NCBI RefSeq assembly: GCF_030696805.1
Contig: NZ_JAUYRO010000052.1
Coordinates: 1 to 60,417 of the forward strand
Origin: Methyloversatilis sp.
GTDB taxonomy: Bacteria > Pseudomonadota > Gammaproteobacteria > Burkholderiales > Rhodocyclaceae
DNA: 60,417 nt
Direction: 5' to 3'
Shown here: piece after piece, positions 28,227 to 37,165 of the stretch
How the letters are laid out: every line of letters starts with the position of its first letter
Numbering within the stretch: the stretch's first letter is position 1
Translations under genes and position numbers: made by a program
The notes under the pieces: model-generated
What the model saw: only the letters and a program-made list of their open reading frames with translations
Told to the model about the DNA's origin: nothing
Databases searched by the model: none

Positions 28227-29801
28227 ATGCAAAGTGCAGCAGCGAGTTACGTCAGCCTGGATGCCCTGAAATCCAACCGCAATGCGCTGGCCGAACCGGT
28301 CGACGCGCCCGCCCACGCCGGCTGCGGTACCTCCGGCGGTGAAGGCAAGGCCAGTTGCGGCACGTCCGACGGTCCGGACGACATGCCGGCCGACGTGTGG
28401 AACAAGGTCAAGAACCACCCCTGTTATTCGGAAGAGGCGCACCACCACTACGCACGCATGCATGTGGCTGTGGCGCCAGCCTGCAACATCCAGTGCAACT
28501 ACTGCAACCGCAAGTACGACTGTTCGAACGAATCGCGTCCGGGCGTGGTGTCGCAGAAGCTGACGCCGGAACAGGCGGTCAAGAAGGTGGTCGCGGTCGC
28601 CAGCGAAATCCCGCAGATGACGGTGCTCGGCATCGCCGGCCCCGGTGACTCGCTGGCCAGTCCGAAGAAGACCTTCGAAACCTTCCGCATGCTTCAGGAA
28701 CAGGCGCCGGACATCAAGTTGTGCCTGTCCACCAACGGCCTTGCGCTGCCCGGTCTGGTCGATGAAATCTGCAAGTACAACATCGACCACGTGACCATCA
28801 CGATCAATATGGTCGATCCGGAAGTGGGCGCCAAGATCTATCCGTGGATCTTCTGGGACCACCGCCGCGTCACCGGCGTCGAGGCGGCCACCATCCTGCA
28901 CCAGCAGCAGATGCTCGGGCTGGAAATGCTGACCGCGCGCGGCGTGCTGACCAAGATCAATTCGGTGCTGATCCCCGGCATCAACGACGAGCACCTGATC
29001 GAGGTGAACCGCGAGGTGAAGAAGCGCGGCGCCTTCCTGCACAACATCATGCCGCTGATCTCCGAAGCCGAACACGGCACGGTGTTCGGCCTGACCGGCC
29101 AGCGCGGCCCGACGGCGCAGGAACTGAAGGCGGTGCAGGACGCCTGCATGGGCGGCGCCAACCTGATGCGCCACTGCCGGCAGTGCCGTGCCGACGCGGT
29201 CGGCCTGCTGGGTGAAGACCGCAGCGAGGAATTTACGCTCGACAAGATCGAAGAGATGGAAGTGGTGTACGACCTGGATCGTCGCCGTTCCTACCAGGAC
29301 CGCGTCGAGGCGGAACGCCAGGCGCAGCACGCCGCCAAGGTCGAGGCACTGGCCGCGACGCAGGACGCCGGTGCGGCCGATGGCATCAAGGTGCTGGTCG
29401 CGGTGGCCACGACGGGTGGTGGGCGGGTGAATCAGCACTTCGGCCACGCCGACGAATTCCAGATCTTCGAAGTGTCGGCTGGCGAGGCGCTGTTCGTCGG
29501 TCACCGCCGGGTGGACCTGTTCTGCCAGGGCGGTTATGGCGAAGACGAAAAGCTGCCGTCCATCGTCACCGCGATCAACGACTGCCACGCCGTGCTGGTG
29601 TCGAAGATCGGCGCCTGCCCGCGCGACGAACTGAAGGCCGCCGGCATCGAACCGGTCGACAACTACGTCGATGAGTTCATCGAGAAAGCCGCGTTGTCGT
29701 GGTTCGCCGATTACACCGGCCGCGTCGCCCGCGGCGAAACGGTGCACCAGGCGCGCGGCGACGCATCGATCCGCCAGGGTGCCTTCACGGCTGCTGCATG
29801 A
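28227..29801 (+). CDS. nifB: nitrogenase cofactor biosynthesis protein NifB
   Basis: A 524-residue radical-SAM enzyme that fuses two [4Fe-4S] units and a carbide into NifB-co, the FeMo-co precursor. The radical-SAM Cys are 86, 90 and 93 (CNIQCNYC); accessory-cluster Cys include [22 protein letters not shown]-terminal NifX-like domain (about 392-505, starting [14 protein letters not shown]) completes the long form of NifB. The start MQSAAASYV follows AAGGAG. It is the first gene of a long plus-strand operon. Confidence 0.97.
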   Translation: MQSAAASYVSLDALKSNRNALAEPVDAPAHAGCGTSGGEGKASCGTSDGPDDMPADVWNKVKNHPCYSEEAHHHYARMHVAVAPACNIQCNYCNRKYDCSNESRPGVVSQKLTPEQAVKKVVAVASEIPQMTVLGIAGPGDSLASPKKTFETFRMLQEQAPDIKLCLSTNGLALPGLVDEICKYNIDHVTITINMVDPEVGAKIYPWIFWDHRRVTGVEAATILHQQQMLGLEMLTARGVLTKINSVLIPGINDEHLIEVNREVKKRGAFLHNIMPLISEAEHGTVFGLTGQRGPTAQELKAVQDACMGGANLMRHCRQCRADAVGLLGEDRSEEFTLDKIEEMEVVYDLDRRRSYQDRVEAERQAQHAAKVEALAATQDAGAADGIKVLVAVATTGGGRVNQHFGHADEFQIFEVSAGEALFVGHRRVDLFCQGGYGEDEKLPSIVTAINDCHAVLVSKIGACPRDELKAAGIEPVDNYVDEFIEKAALSWFADYTGRVARGETVHQARGDASIRQGAFTAAA

Positions 29802-29859
29802 CCCGATGACCCACGCGACCGCGGCGGCGTGCCGCGGTCACTTCCGAAGGGAGATCACC

Positions 29860-30060
29860 ATGTCACTCAAGATCATTGCCGACCTCTGTACCGGCTGTTC
29901 GGCCTGCGAGCCGGAGTGTCCGAACGAAGCCATCAGCGAAAAAAAGAACCTCTTCATCATCGACCCCGATAAATGCACCGAATGCGAAGGCGACTACGAC
30001 ACACCGCAATGTGTGGCGGTATGTCCGGTCGACCATTGCATTCTTCCCCTGGCAGCGTGA
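29860..30060 (+). CDS. fdxN: 2[4Fe-4S] ferredoxin FdxN
   Basis: A 66-residue bacterial-type ferredoxin with Cys10-x2-Cys13-x2-Cys16-x3-Cys20 and a second set Cys39, Cys42, Cys51, Cys55 with the enlarged loop ([11 protein letters not shown]) typical of nif ferredoxins. It lies 58 bases after nifB, where FdxN serves NifB maturation or nitrogenase electron supply. The start [10 protein letters not shown] follows AAGGGAG. Confidence 0.95.
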   Translation: MSLKIIADLCTGCSACEPECPNEAISEKKNLFIIDPDKCTECEGDYDTPQCVAVCPVDHCILPLAA

Positions 30061-30070
30061 GGAAAGACAA

Positions 30071-30493
30071 ATGACAAACGTAACCCTGACACCCGCAGCA
30101 GCAAAGTTCATGTCGCGCCTCGTGCGCTTTTCCGGCGAGCCCGAAGGCGCCGGCTTCCGCCTTCAGGTCAGCGCGGGCGGCTGCTCCGGCTTCAACTCGG
30201 AATTCACCGTCGAGTCGCTGCCACAGGCGGGCGACACCGTGGTCGATGTCTCCGGCGTGCGCATGTTCCTGCCGGCTGAGTCGCGCCTGCTGCTCGAAGG
30301 CGTGACGATCGACTTTTCGGACACGCCGATCAAGAGCGGCCTCACCTTCATCAACCCGAACCAGGCGCCGTGCGCGTGCAGCAGCAGTTCGACCGGCACG
30401 CAGGCCACGCACAGCCACGCCAGCGGTCATGGCGACAGCCATGCGATGCCCGGCGTCGTGTCGGTCGGCATCGACGCGATCCGGCGCGGCTGA
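30071..30493 (+). CDS. nif-associated A-type Fe-S carrier (IscA/HesB-like)
   Basis: A 140-residue HesB/IscA-family protein: GGCSGFNSEFTVES carries the first Cys ligand and CACSSSS the C-terminal pair. A His/Ser/Gly-rich tail (about residues 108-125, HSHASGHGDSHAMPG) follows the fold and may bind metal. It is 10 bases after fdxN, as in other nif clusters where an IscA(nif) sits near nifB or nifU. It is the third A-type protein in the window. Confidence 0.9.
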   Translation: MTNVTLTPAAAKFMSRLVRFSGEPEGAGFRLQVSAGGCSGFNSEFTVESLPQAGDTVVDVSGVRMFLPAESRLLLEGVTIDFSDTPIKSGLTFINPNQAPCACSSSSTGTQATHSHASGHGDSHAMPGVVSVGIDAIRRG

Positions 30494-30503
30494 GGGTACG
30501 GCG

Positions 30504-31082
30504 ATGTGGTCGGAGAAACGAGCGGATGACATCGGTGCGGATGACATCGCCGACTTCGATCTGGCGGTACTCGGCGGCGGCCTGCCCGCCGAAGCCGAGC
30601 GCCTGATCGGACGCGCCGGCCTCATCCGGGGCCAGGTCGATGAAGCGCTCGCGCTGCTCGACCAGGCGCACGCCCTGGCGCCGCAACATCCGGCCACGCT
30701 GATCGCGCTGTACCGCTTCCACTTCTACGGCAACCGGCTCGACGACGCGCGCGCCATTTCACTGCGCGCACTCGCCATGGCGTCCACCGCCCTCGGGCTG
30801 CCGTCCGACTGGCGGCAGGTGGGCGCGGACGCACGCTTTGGCGCACTTGAGGCGCTGCCGCGCTTCTATCTGTTTTCGCTCAAGGGTTTTGCCTATCTGA
30901 GCCTGCGTCTGGGCGATCTCGACACCGGTCGCGCCGCACTCGCCAGACTGACGGTACTCGATCCGGCGAACAAGGTCGGTCATCGTGTGCTTGACGACGT
31001 ACTCGCCCGCATGGGACGCGACGACATCGGCTACGAAGACTGCCCCGACGTGGCCGCGACGGGCGGGGTGGTGGCGGGATGA
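30504..31082 (+). CDS. nif-linked TPR-like helical protein, copy 1
   Basis: A 192-residue, all-helical protein with TPR-like repeats (about residues 20-110), e.g. GQVDEALALLDQAHALAPQH. The core PRFYLFSLKGFAYLSLRLGD and DPANKVGH match the minus-strand gene at 56488-56976, so the two are paralogues. No signal or membrane segment is seen. It overlaps the LRV gene by 4 bases. The function is not known; a scaffold for nif Fe-S proteins is a guess from context. Confidence 0.8.
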   Translation: MWSEKRADDIGADDIADFDLAVLGGGLPAEAERLIGRAGLIRGQVDEALALLDQAHALAPQHPATLIALYRFHFYGNRLDDARAISLRALAMASTALGLPSDWRQVGADARFGALEALPRFYLFSLKGFAYLSLRLGDLDTGRAALARLTVLDPANKVGHRVLDDVLARMGRDDIGYEDCPDVAATGGVVAG

Positions 31083-31876
31083 TCACCGGACCCACGGATC
31101 CGGTCGGCGTCGAGGAGGACATCCCGCCGGTCGACTGGAACGGTGTGCCGCTCGACTGTACGGTCTGCGGCACGCGCAGCGAACTGATCCGCTGCGAACG
31201 CGGCCACGCCTGCGTGCAGGACCGCTACGCCAAGCGCATCGACCGCTTCTTCCGCTGGAATCCGCAGGTCAGCAACGACTACCTGACACACCCCTATTTC
31301 GAAGTGCGCGCCATCGCCTGTCGGCAGGCCGACGTGTTCCGCCTGCCGCCGCTGATCGACGACGAAGACGAAACGGTGCGCCTGTCGGTGGCCGTGCGTC
31401 TGCCGCTGGCGCAGGCGGTGCGCCTGCGCAACGACCCGCACCGCGAAGTGCGCATCCGCGTGGCGATGCGCCTGGAAGGGCGCGAATTGCTGGCGATGGC
31501 CAACGACGACGACTACTACGTGCGCAAGCTGGTGGCGCGCCGGCTGCCCGAAGCACTGGCGCCGCGGATGCTCGACGACCGCGAGTGGGAAGTGCGCCTC
31601 GAAGCGGTCAAGCGGGTCGGCATGCCGGCGCTGCTGCGCATGTGCGACGACCGCGAGATCGCGGTGCGGCGCGAGGTGGTGGCGCGGCTGCCGGTGGCGC
31701 AGTTGTACCGCATGGCGCACGACCCGGCGTGGGAAGTGCGCTGGGAAGTGGCGCAGCGCGCCGGCCGCGAGCTTGCGCGCCTGATGGCGCATGGCGACGA
31801 GGAAGCAGAGGTGAGGGACGAAGCGCTCGCGCGCCTCGAGGTTCTGGACCAGCAGACGGGAGCACAGCATGAGTGA
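31079..31876 (+). CDS. [4Fe-4S] leucine-rich-repeat-variant (LRV) protein
   Basis: A 265-residue protein with an N-terminal four-Cys cluster domain (Cys27, Cys30, Cys39, Cys45: CTVC and CERGHAC). About eight LRV repeats of roughly 24 residues follow (e.g. DDREWEVRLEAVKRVGMPAL, HDPAWEVRWEVAQRAG). This matches the LRV protein encoded near nifB in Azotobacter vinelandii, whose structure shows an Fe-S domain capping a superhelix. Its role in nitrogen fixation is not established. Coupled to the TPR gene upstream and nifZ downstream by overlaps. Confidence 0.9.
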   Translation: MITGPTDPVGVEEDIPPVDWNGVPLDCTVCGTRSELIRCERGHACVQDRYAKRIDRFFRWNPQVSNDYLTHPYFEVRAIACRQADVFRLPPLIDDEDETVRLSVAVRLPLAQAVRLRNDPHREVRIRVAMRLEGRELLAMANDDDYYVRKLVARRLPEALAPRMLDDREWEVRLEAVKRVGMPALLRMCDDREIAVRREVVARLPVAQLYRMAHDPAWEVRWEVAQRAGRELARLMAHGDEEAEVRDEALARLEVLDQQTGAQHE

Positions 31877-32222
31877 CATCAGCCGCGACAGCGACACGGT
31901 CGAACTGACCGCCGACCCGGTATTCCAGTACGGCGAAAAGGTGGTCAGCCGCTTCACGATCCGCAACGACGGAACGTACTGCGGCAAGGACATCGGCGAG
32001 GTCCTGGCAAAGAAGGGCGACGTCGGATTCGTCACGTCGATCGGCACCTTCCTGCAGCAGTACTACATCTATGCGGTCGAGTTCCTGGGCACCGGCCATC
32101 GCGTCGGCATGCGGGGTCGGGAGCTGGTATCGCTCGACAACCTGCCGCCGCACGTGATCGAAATGCTCGGCGACCGCGTCACACAACTGGCTGCCATCAA
32201 GGCGGGAGACGAACGTGTTTGA
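31869..32222 (+). CDS. nifZ: nitrogenase P-cluster maturation protein NifZ
   Basis: A 117-residue NifZ-domain protein with FQYGEKVVSRFTIRNDGTY, GDVGFVTSIGTFLQQYYIYA and VGMRGRELVSLD blocks. NifZ helps form the second P-cluster of the MoFe protein. It overlaps the LRV gene by 8 bases and the next nifZ-like gene by 8 bases. Confidence 0.93.
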   Translation: MSDISRDSDTVELTADPVFQYGEKVVSRFTIRNDGTYCGKDIGEVLAKKGDVGFVTSIGTFLQQYYIYAVEFLGTGHRVGMRGRELVSLDNLPPHVIEMLGDRVTQLAAIKAGDERV

Positions 32223-32484
32223 AATGCGCGAAGCGAAATTCGAATGGGGCCAGCGCGTGACCGCGCTGACCGATCTGTTCAACGATGGCTCGCACCCCGA
32301 GGTGCCGCTGGACGCCCTGCTGGTGGCCGAAGGTTCGGCCGGGGAAATCGTCCAGATCGGGCATCACGAAGAAGCCAATCTGCCGGTCTACATGGTCGAG
32401 TTCGCCGACGGGCCGGCGGGCGCCGACGACAAGCCGCGACCCTGCGTGGTCGGCGTGCTGGAAGAGGAAATCGCGCCGGCCTGA
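32215..32484 (+). CDS. second NifZ-domain protein
   Basis: An 89-residue protein with the NifZ-like order KFEWGQRVTALTDLFNDGSH, GEIVQIGHHEEANLPVYMVE and a C-terminal acidic end. The two adjacent NifZ domains here are separate overlapping genes; in some diazotrophs NifZ is longer and has both. It may be a partner or split half of NifZ. Confidence 0.85.
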   Translation: MFEMREAKFEWGQRVTALTDLFNDGSHPEVPLDALLVAEGSAGEIVQIGHHEEANLPVYMVEFADGPAGADDKPRPCVVGVLEEEIAPA

Positions 32485-32501
32485 CCGCCGCGCGTCTTCC
32501 C

Positions 32502-32870
32502 ATGAACCCGCGCCCCCGCCCGCCCGCCCGGCAGCCGCAGCACGCACCGCACGCCGTGGTCGCGGAGAGCGAACTGCTGCGCCGGCGCGTGCTGCGCGCA
32601 CTGGAGCGGCGCGAGCGCTACCGCTACGTCCGGCCCGAGGTGCATGCATCGGCCGAAGGCTGGGTGGTCACCAGCCCGTGCTGTTCGCGCAATGTTGATC
32701 CGGACGGCGGTGTCATCGACATCGCGCTGCTGCAGCGCTCGGCGGGTGGCTGGACGCTGAGCCGGCGCGACCATGCCAGTGCGAGCTGGGTCAGGCACTC
32801 GAAGGGCGTCCGGCTGGACACCCTGCTCGACGTGCTGTGCGAAGACCCGCAACGGGTGTTCTGGCCATGA
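32502..32870 (+). CDS. nif-operon protein of unknown function
   Basis: A 122-residue basic protein with a Pro/Arg-rich start, then a compact domain (about 25-122). The domain contains RYRYVRPEVHASAEGWVVTS, SPCCSRNVDPDGG with a Cys pair, and LLDVLCEDPQRVFWP. No family recognised. It overlaps nifS by 4 bases, so its product is translationally coupled to the desulfurase. The start at MNPRPRPP follows the nifZ-like gene by 17 bases. Confidence 0.75.
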   Translation: MNPRPRPPARQPQHAPHAVVAESELLRRRVLRALERRERYRYVRPEVHASAEGWVVTSPCCSRNVDPDGGVIDIALLQRSAGGWTLSRRDHASASWVRHSKGVRLDTLLDVLCEDPQRVFWP

Positions 32871-34018
32871 TCTATCTCGACCACAACGCCACCACGCCGC
32901 CGCTGCCCGAAGTGATCGAAGCGGTGACCGACTGCCTGCGCAGCGGCTGGGGCAATCCGTCGTCCAAACATGGCTTCGGCCAGCAGGCGCGCAGTGCGCT
33001 GGCAGCGGCCCGCGCCGAAGTGGCCGCGCTGGCCGGCGCGCAGCCGGTCGAGGTGGTGTTCACCAGCGGCGCCACCGAAGCCAATCACCACGCGCTGAGC
33101 GGTGCGCTGGCCCGTGCCGGGGCTGCGCCGCGCGTGCTGCTGTCGGCGACCGAACACAGCGGCTTCCTGAAGGCGGCGCTGCGGCTGCGCGAAGTCGGCA
33201 TCGAGGTCGAACTGCTGCCGGTGGACGCTCAGGGTCGGCTGCAGCGGGATGCGCTGGCGACAGCGCTGGCCGAGCCGGCCGCCTTGCTGTCGGTGATGGC
33301 CGCCAACAATGAAACCGGCGTGCTGCAGCCGGTGGCCGACATCGCTGCGCAGGCGCGCGCCGCCGGCGTGCCCTTCCATGTCGATGCCACACAGATGGCC
33401 GGCAAGCTGGCGCTCGACTTCGCCGGCTGGGGTGCCGATCTGATGTCGATGTCGGCACACAAGTTCGGCGGCCCGAAAGGTTGCGGCGCGCTGATCGTGC
33501 GCAAGGGACTGAGCTGGCCGCCGCTGCTGTCCGGCCAGCAGGAACGCGGCCGGCGCGGCGGCACCGAAAACATGCCGGGCATCGCCGGCTTCGCCGTGGC
33601 GGCACGCGCAGCCCGCGCGACGATGCAGCCGGACGCGCTGCGCCTGGGCGCGCTGCGCGACACGCTCGAAACCGTCCTGCGCGAAACGCTGCCCGGTCTG
33701 ACCGTGTTCGGCGCCGCGGCACCGCGACTGCCGAACACGCTGATGCTGGCCATCGCCGGGCAGTCGGCCGACCGCGTACTCGACTGCCTGGAACGGCAGG
33801 GCATCTTCGCCTCGTCCGGCGCGGCCTGTTCGTCAGGCGGGAGTGAAGCTTCGCACGTGCTGCGCGCGATGGGCGTGCCGGCCGCCGACGCGCTGGGTGC
33901 GGTGCGCCTGTCGCTCGGCCGCGACAGCGATGCCGAACATATTGCCCGCGTCGTGCAGGCGCTGTCCTCGCTCGCACAGCAGCAGCCATTGGTCGCGCCC
34001 GCCGCGACCACCCACTGA
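32867..34018 (+). CDS. nifS: cysteine desulfurase NifS
   Basis: A 383-residue group I cysteine desulfurase of NifS type. It has IYLDHNATTPP at the start, the PLP Lys in SMSAHKFGGPKG and the persulfide Cys in FASSGAACSSGGSEASHVL. It provides sulfur for nitrogenase clusters. It is in the nifB-nifZ-nifT operon without nifU; the possible scaffold is IscU at 20.5 kb. The ATGA overlap with the upstream orf fixes the start. Confidence 0.93.
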   Translation: MIYLDHNATTPPLPEVIEAVTDCLRSGWGNPSSKHGFGQQARSALAAARAEVAALAGAQPVEVVFTSGATEANHHALSGALARAGAAPRVLLSATEHSGFLKAALRLREVGIEVELLPVDAQGRLQRDALATALAEPAALLSVMAANNETGVLQPVADIAAQARAAGVPFHVDATQMAGKLALDFAGWGADLMSMSAHKFGGPKGCGALIVRKGLSWPPLLSGQQERGRRGGTENMPGIAGFAVAARAARATMQPDALRLGALRDTLETVLRETLPGLTVFGAAAPRLPNTLMLAIAGQSADRVLDCLERQGIFASSGAACSSGGSEASHVLRAMGVPAADALGAVRLSLGRDSDAEHIARVVQALSSLAQQQPLVAPAATTH

Positions 34019-34050
34019 ACATCGATGAACCATCCTGAACGGAGCCGGCA

Positions 34051-34266
34051 ATGAAAGTGATGATCCGCAAGAGCAACAAGGGAGAACTGTCGCTCTACGT
34101 GCCGAAGAAGGATCTCGAAGAGCCCATCGTGCAGATGGAGCGGCCGGAAATGTGGGGCGGCCAGATCACGCTGGCCAACGGCTGGACGCTGGACCTGCCG
34201 GAAATGGCGGCCGACACGCGGCTGCCGATCACGGTCGAGGCCCGGCTCACCGGGGGGCGCGACTGA
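34051..34266 (+). CDS. nifT: NifT/FixU protein
   Basis: A 71-residue NifT-family protein (MKVMIRKSNKGELSLYVPKK; GGQITLANGWTLDLP). It is found in most nif clusters but its function is undefined. It starts after CGGAGCCGGCA, 32 bases past nifS, and is followed after one base by the next small gene. Confidence 0.93.
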   Translation: MKVMIRKSNKGELSLYVPKKDLEEPIVQMERPEMWGGQITLANGWTLDLPEMAADTRLPITVEARLTGGRD

Positions 34267-34267
34267 C

Positions 34268-34531
34268 ATGGCACTCGACGCCGAACAACTGACGCAGGTG
34301 GCGCGCATCACGCTTGCCGCGGGCAGCCTGCGCGAGGCGGTCGACGGCGTGCGCCGGGTGATTCCCGGCCTGCGCGCCTCGACCGTCGATGCCTTCGACA
34401 TGCGCGGCGAAACACCGGCGCTGCGCATCGGCGATCGCGACCTCTTCCTGATGCACACCGACGGCCACTGCTGGTCGGTGACCAGCGATCCGCTGGTCGC
34501 CGACGGCATCGTGCTGACGCAGAACCCCTGA
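34268..34531 (+). CDS. small nif-operon protein of unknown function
   Basis: An 87-residue acidic protein with a helical first half (EQLTQVARITLAAGSLREAV) and a C-terminal beta region (DRDLFLMHTDGHCWSVTSDP). No catalytic motif or membrane segment. It lies one base after nifT and 14 bases before the DegT-like gene, so it is surely co-transcribed. I do not recognise the family with certainty. Confidence 0.8.
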   Translation: MALDAEQLTQVARITLAAGSLREAVDGVRRVIPGLRASTVDAFDMRGETPALRIGDRDLFLMHTDGHCWSVTSDPLVADGIVLTQNP

Positions 34532-34545
34532 CGCCGGAGACGCCC

Positions 34546-35694
34546 ATGGACAGCGACTGGATTCCACTTTCGATTGCCGATCTCGGCGCACGCGAAGCGC
34601 AACTGGTGGCGCAGGTCATGGACTCGGGCCGGCTGTCCGGCGGTCCGATGGTCGAGGCCTTCGAGTCCGTATTCGCCGACCTGCACGCCCGCAAGTACGC
34701 GGTGGCCGTGTCGAGCGGCATGATGGGTGCCTGGCTGGCACTGCGCGCGCTCGGCATCGGCCCCGGCGACGAGGTGATCGCCAGCGCCTACAGCTGGCAC
34801 CACGTGGCCAATGCCATCGTGCATGCCGGCGCGACCCCGGTGCTGGCCGACATCGACTACTGGTCGGGTGCCGTCGCCCCGCAGGCCGTGGCCGACGTCA
34901 TCACACCGCGCACGCGCGCCATCCTCGCCAACAACTGCAACGGTCATCCGGCGGCGTGGGCCGAACTGCGCGCACTGGCCGACCGGCACGGCGTCGCGCT
35001 GATCGAGGATTCGACCGAAGCCATCGGCTCACGCTACATGGGCCGGCTGGTCGGCACCTTCGGCGACATGTCCATCTTCGACTTTTCGCAGCCGCTGGCG
35101 CTGAACTGCGGCGAAGGCGGCATGGTGCTGACCGACGATGCGAAGCTCGCCAGCGAACTGCGCTACCTGCGCTCGCACGCGCTGGCCGACCGCAATTCGG
35201 TGTCGGTCGGCAGCCGCGTGCCGCTGGCGGCCAACATGAGCGACATCGCCGCGGCCATCGGCATCGCGCAGGCCGAACGCATCGACGAAATCCACGCCCG
35301 GCGCAAGCAGGTCGAGGTCTGGTACCACCAGCAGATGCAGACCTTCGAAGGCATCAAGCCGCCCTATCTGGCGCAGGACGTCGACGAGGTGCACTGGATG
35401 CTCTACGTCGTGCACCTGGGCAAGCGCTTCACGCTGAGCGCGCGCGCGCAACTGGTCGAGGACCTCGACACCGAAGCGATCGAGGTGGCCGCCTACTGCC
35501 GGCCGCTGCACCACCAGTTCCACTACCAGCAGTACGGCTACAAGCGCGGCCAGCTCAAGAACACCGACCGCATCGGCGACCGCTCGCTGGCGCTGCCCTT
35601 CCACGGCTTCATCGAAGAGGACGAAGTGCGCTTCGTGGTGAAGACGCTGAAGGACGCGGCGACCAATGTCGGCGCCGGCGCCGCCATCTACTGA
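34546..35694 (+). CDS. DegT/DnrJ/StrS aminotransferase-fold protein lacking the PLP lysine
   Basis: A 382-residue member of the DegT/DnrJ/EryC1/StrS fold. It retains SSGMMGAWLALRALGIGPGD, the DSTEAIGS loop and FDFSQPLALNCGEGGMVL. In active family members the residue five before GEGG is the Schiff-base lysine; here it is leucine (SQPLALNCGEGG). No nearby sugar-nucleotide gene exists. It therefore looks like a pseudoenzyme, or binds another ligand, within the nif operon between nifT and the SIR2-like gene. Function unknown. Confidence 0.85.
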   Translation: MDSDWIPLSIADLGAREAQLVAQVMDSGRLSGGPMVEAFESVFADLHARKYAVAVSSGMMGAWLALRALGIGPGDEVIASAYSWHHVANAIVHAGATPVLADIDYWSGAVAPQAVADVITPRTRAILANNCNGHPAAWAELRALADRHGVALIEDSTEAIGSRYMGRLVGTFGDMSIFDFSQPLALNCGEGGMVLTDDAKLASELRYLRSHALADRNSVSVGSRVPLAANMSDIAAAIGIAQAERIDEIHARRKQVEVWYHQQMQTFEGIKPPYLAQDVDEVHWMLYVVHLGKRFTLSARAQLVEDLDTEAIEVAAYCRPLHHQFHYQQYGYKRGQLKNTDRIGDRSLALPFHGFIEEDEVRFVVKTLKDAATNVGAGAAIY

Positions 35695-35721
35695 ACCCGA
35701 CGCATCGCTCAAGGACCCATC

Positions 35722-36564
35722 ATGACCCGCACTCTCACCGACCTGCCCGCCGAACTCGAACAGGGCCTGCGCGCAGGCCGCATCGTGCCCTACCTGGGCC
35801 AGCACGTGCTGTCGCTGGTGCCCGATTACGCCGTGCCTGGCTCGCCCGAAGCACTGGTTGCGCTGCTCACGGCAAAGGTGTCGGTGCCGCACAAGATCCG
35901 CGGCCGGCTCACCCAGGCAGCGCAGTTCATCGAAAACTTCAAGCACCGCAAGACGCTGGTCGACCAGATGAATACCGCATTCGCGGCAGCGCCGCACTAC
36001 TCGGCCATGCACAGCTGGCTGGCTTCGCTCGGCGTACCGCTGATCGTCGACACCTGGTACGACGAAGCGATGGCGGCTGCGCTGCAGGCGGCTGGCGTCA
36101 AGTGGGGCGAGGTGCAGGGTCTGTCGCAATCGGAACACTTCGGCACCTGGACCGGCTGGTACGACAGCGACGGCAATCCGCTGCCCGACCGCACGCCGGA
36201 CTGGCAGACCATCCTGTACAAGCCGATCGGCAGCAGCAACCCGGCCGGCAACTACCTGGTATCGGACTCCGACTATGTCGAGGTGCTGACCGAGATCGAC
36301 ATCCAGACACCGATCCCGGCCGAAATCCAGGCGCTGCGCACCGGCCGCCACTTCCTGTTCATCGGCTGCCGCTTCAACGACCAGCTCACGCGCACCTTCG
36401 CGCGCCAGATCATGAAGCGTTCGAGCGACACGCACTGGGCGCTGCTGTCCGAGGAGCCGACGCGCATGGAAGCGAAATTCCTGGCTGAACAGAACATCAC
36501 CCGCATCGACATGTCGCTGGCTGAATTTGCGGCCCGCATGGCACCGCTCAGCGAAGCGGCCTGA
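35722..36564 (+). CDS. SIR2-like domain protein with degenerate NAD motifs
   Basis: A 280-residue SIR2-like protein. The C-terminal HFLFIGCRFNDQLTRTFARQ and THWALLSE blocks match SIR2-domain proteins of the defence/NADase type. The GAG-x-S NAD motif is replaced by PYLGQHVLSL near residues 25-34, and the usual TTNYD appears as VDTWYDEAM. NAD hydrolysis is thus uncertain. It lies in the nif operon between the DegT-like gene and a ferredoxin gene, so a defence role is unlikely by context. Confidence 0.75.
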   Translation: MTRTLTDLPAELEQGLRAGRIVPYLGQHVLSLVPDYAVPGSPEALVALLTAKVSVPHKIRGRLTQAAQFIENFKHRKTLVDQMNTAFAAAPHYSAMHSWLASLGVPLIVDTWYDEAMAAALQAAGVKWGEVQGLSQSEHFGTWTGWYDSDGNPLPDRTPDWQTILYKPIGSSNPAGNYLVSDSDYVEVLTEIDIQTPIPAEIQALRTGRHFLFIGCRFNDQLTRTFARQIMKRSSDTHWALLSEEPTRMEAKFLAEQNITRIDMSLAEFAARMAPLSEAA

Positions 36565-36599
36565 CTTTCCACCCCCTCGCAGAAAAGGAGAAACACACC

Positions 36600-36896
36600 A
36601 TGGCCACCCTCACCATCATGCCGTCCGGACGCACCAGTGAAGTCGCCGCCGGCACCACGCTGCTGGCCGCCATCCTGGCCGCCGGCGAAAAGCTGGTCAG
36701 CAAGTGTGAAGGCGAAGCGAAATGCGGCGAATGCCACGTCGCCATCAATGAAGGACGCAAGAGCCTGTCGAAGATCCAGCGGGCCGAGAACGCGAAGCTC
36801 GATGAAATCGTCGGCGTCAGTTCCAAGTCACGTCTGGCCTGTCAGGCCCAGATGGGCGAAGAGAACGTGACGGTGGAAATCCTCAGCTTCGTCTGA
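36600..36896 (+). CDS. nif-associated [2Fe-2S] ferredoxin
   Basis: A 98-residue plant/adrenodoxin-fold ferredoxin with ligand Cys36, Cys42, Cys45 (CEGEAKCGEC) and Cys81 (RLACQAQ). A long charged helix (about 52-72) sits between the loop and the last Cys. It follows AAAAGGAG. It could give electrons to nitrogenase or to maturation steps. Distinct from the Isc ferredoxin at 23.5 kb. Confidence 0.88.
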   Translation: MATLTIMPSGRTSEVAAGTTLLAAILAAGEKLVSKCEGEAKCGECHVAINEGRKSLSKIQRAENAKLDEIVGVSSKSRLACQAQMGEENVTVEILSFV

Positions 36897-36928
36897 ACCT
36901 CTCAAGAACCGATTACAGGAAGAACACC

Positions 36929-37162
36929 ATGAGCTATGACCTCATCAAGGCCGAACGCGGCCTGTGCCTTGGCAACCGCACCGGCCTGAACGGCAAGTGC
37001 AACGGCCAGACCTTTCGCTGCGAATGCGGCCATGTCGGCTGCCGCCAGACCTACGACGATGCCTGTACCGGTCAGGCCTTTTCGGCTGCCTGGCGCTGCG
37101 TGAATTGCGGCGCCGTCGGCAAGGTCGAAGCGCTGAACTTCGAGAACCGCATCGGCGCCTGA
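36929..37162 (+). CDS. Cys-rich small protein, possible zinc or Fe-S binder
   Basis: A 77-residue protein with eight Cys: one near residue 13, then C-x6-C-x-C-x4-C-x7-C from about 24 to 46, and CVNC near 57-60. The pattern suggests zinc ribbons or an Fe-S site. The family is not recognised. It starts 32 bases after the ferredoxin with good AGGAAG, and the next gene begins 3 bases after its stop. Confidence 0.75.
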   Translation: MSYDLIKAERGLCLGNRTGLNGKCNGQTFRCECGHVGCRQTYDDACTGQAFSAAWRCVNCGAVGKVEALNFENRIGA

Positions 37163-37165
37163 GCC

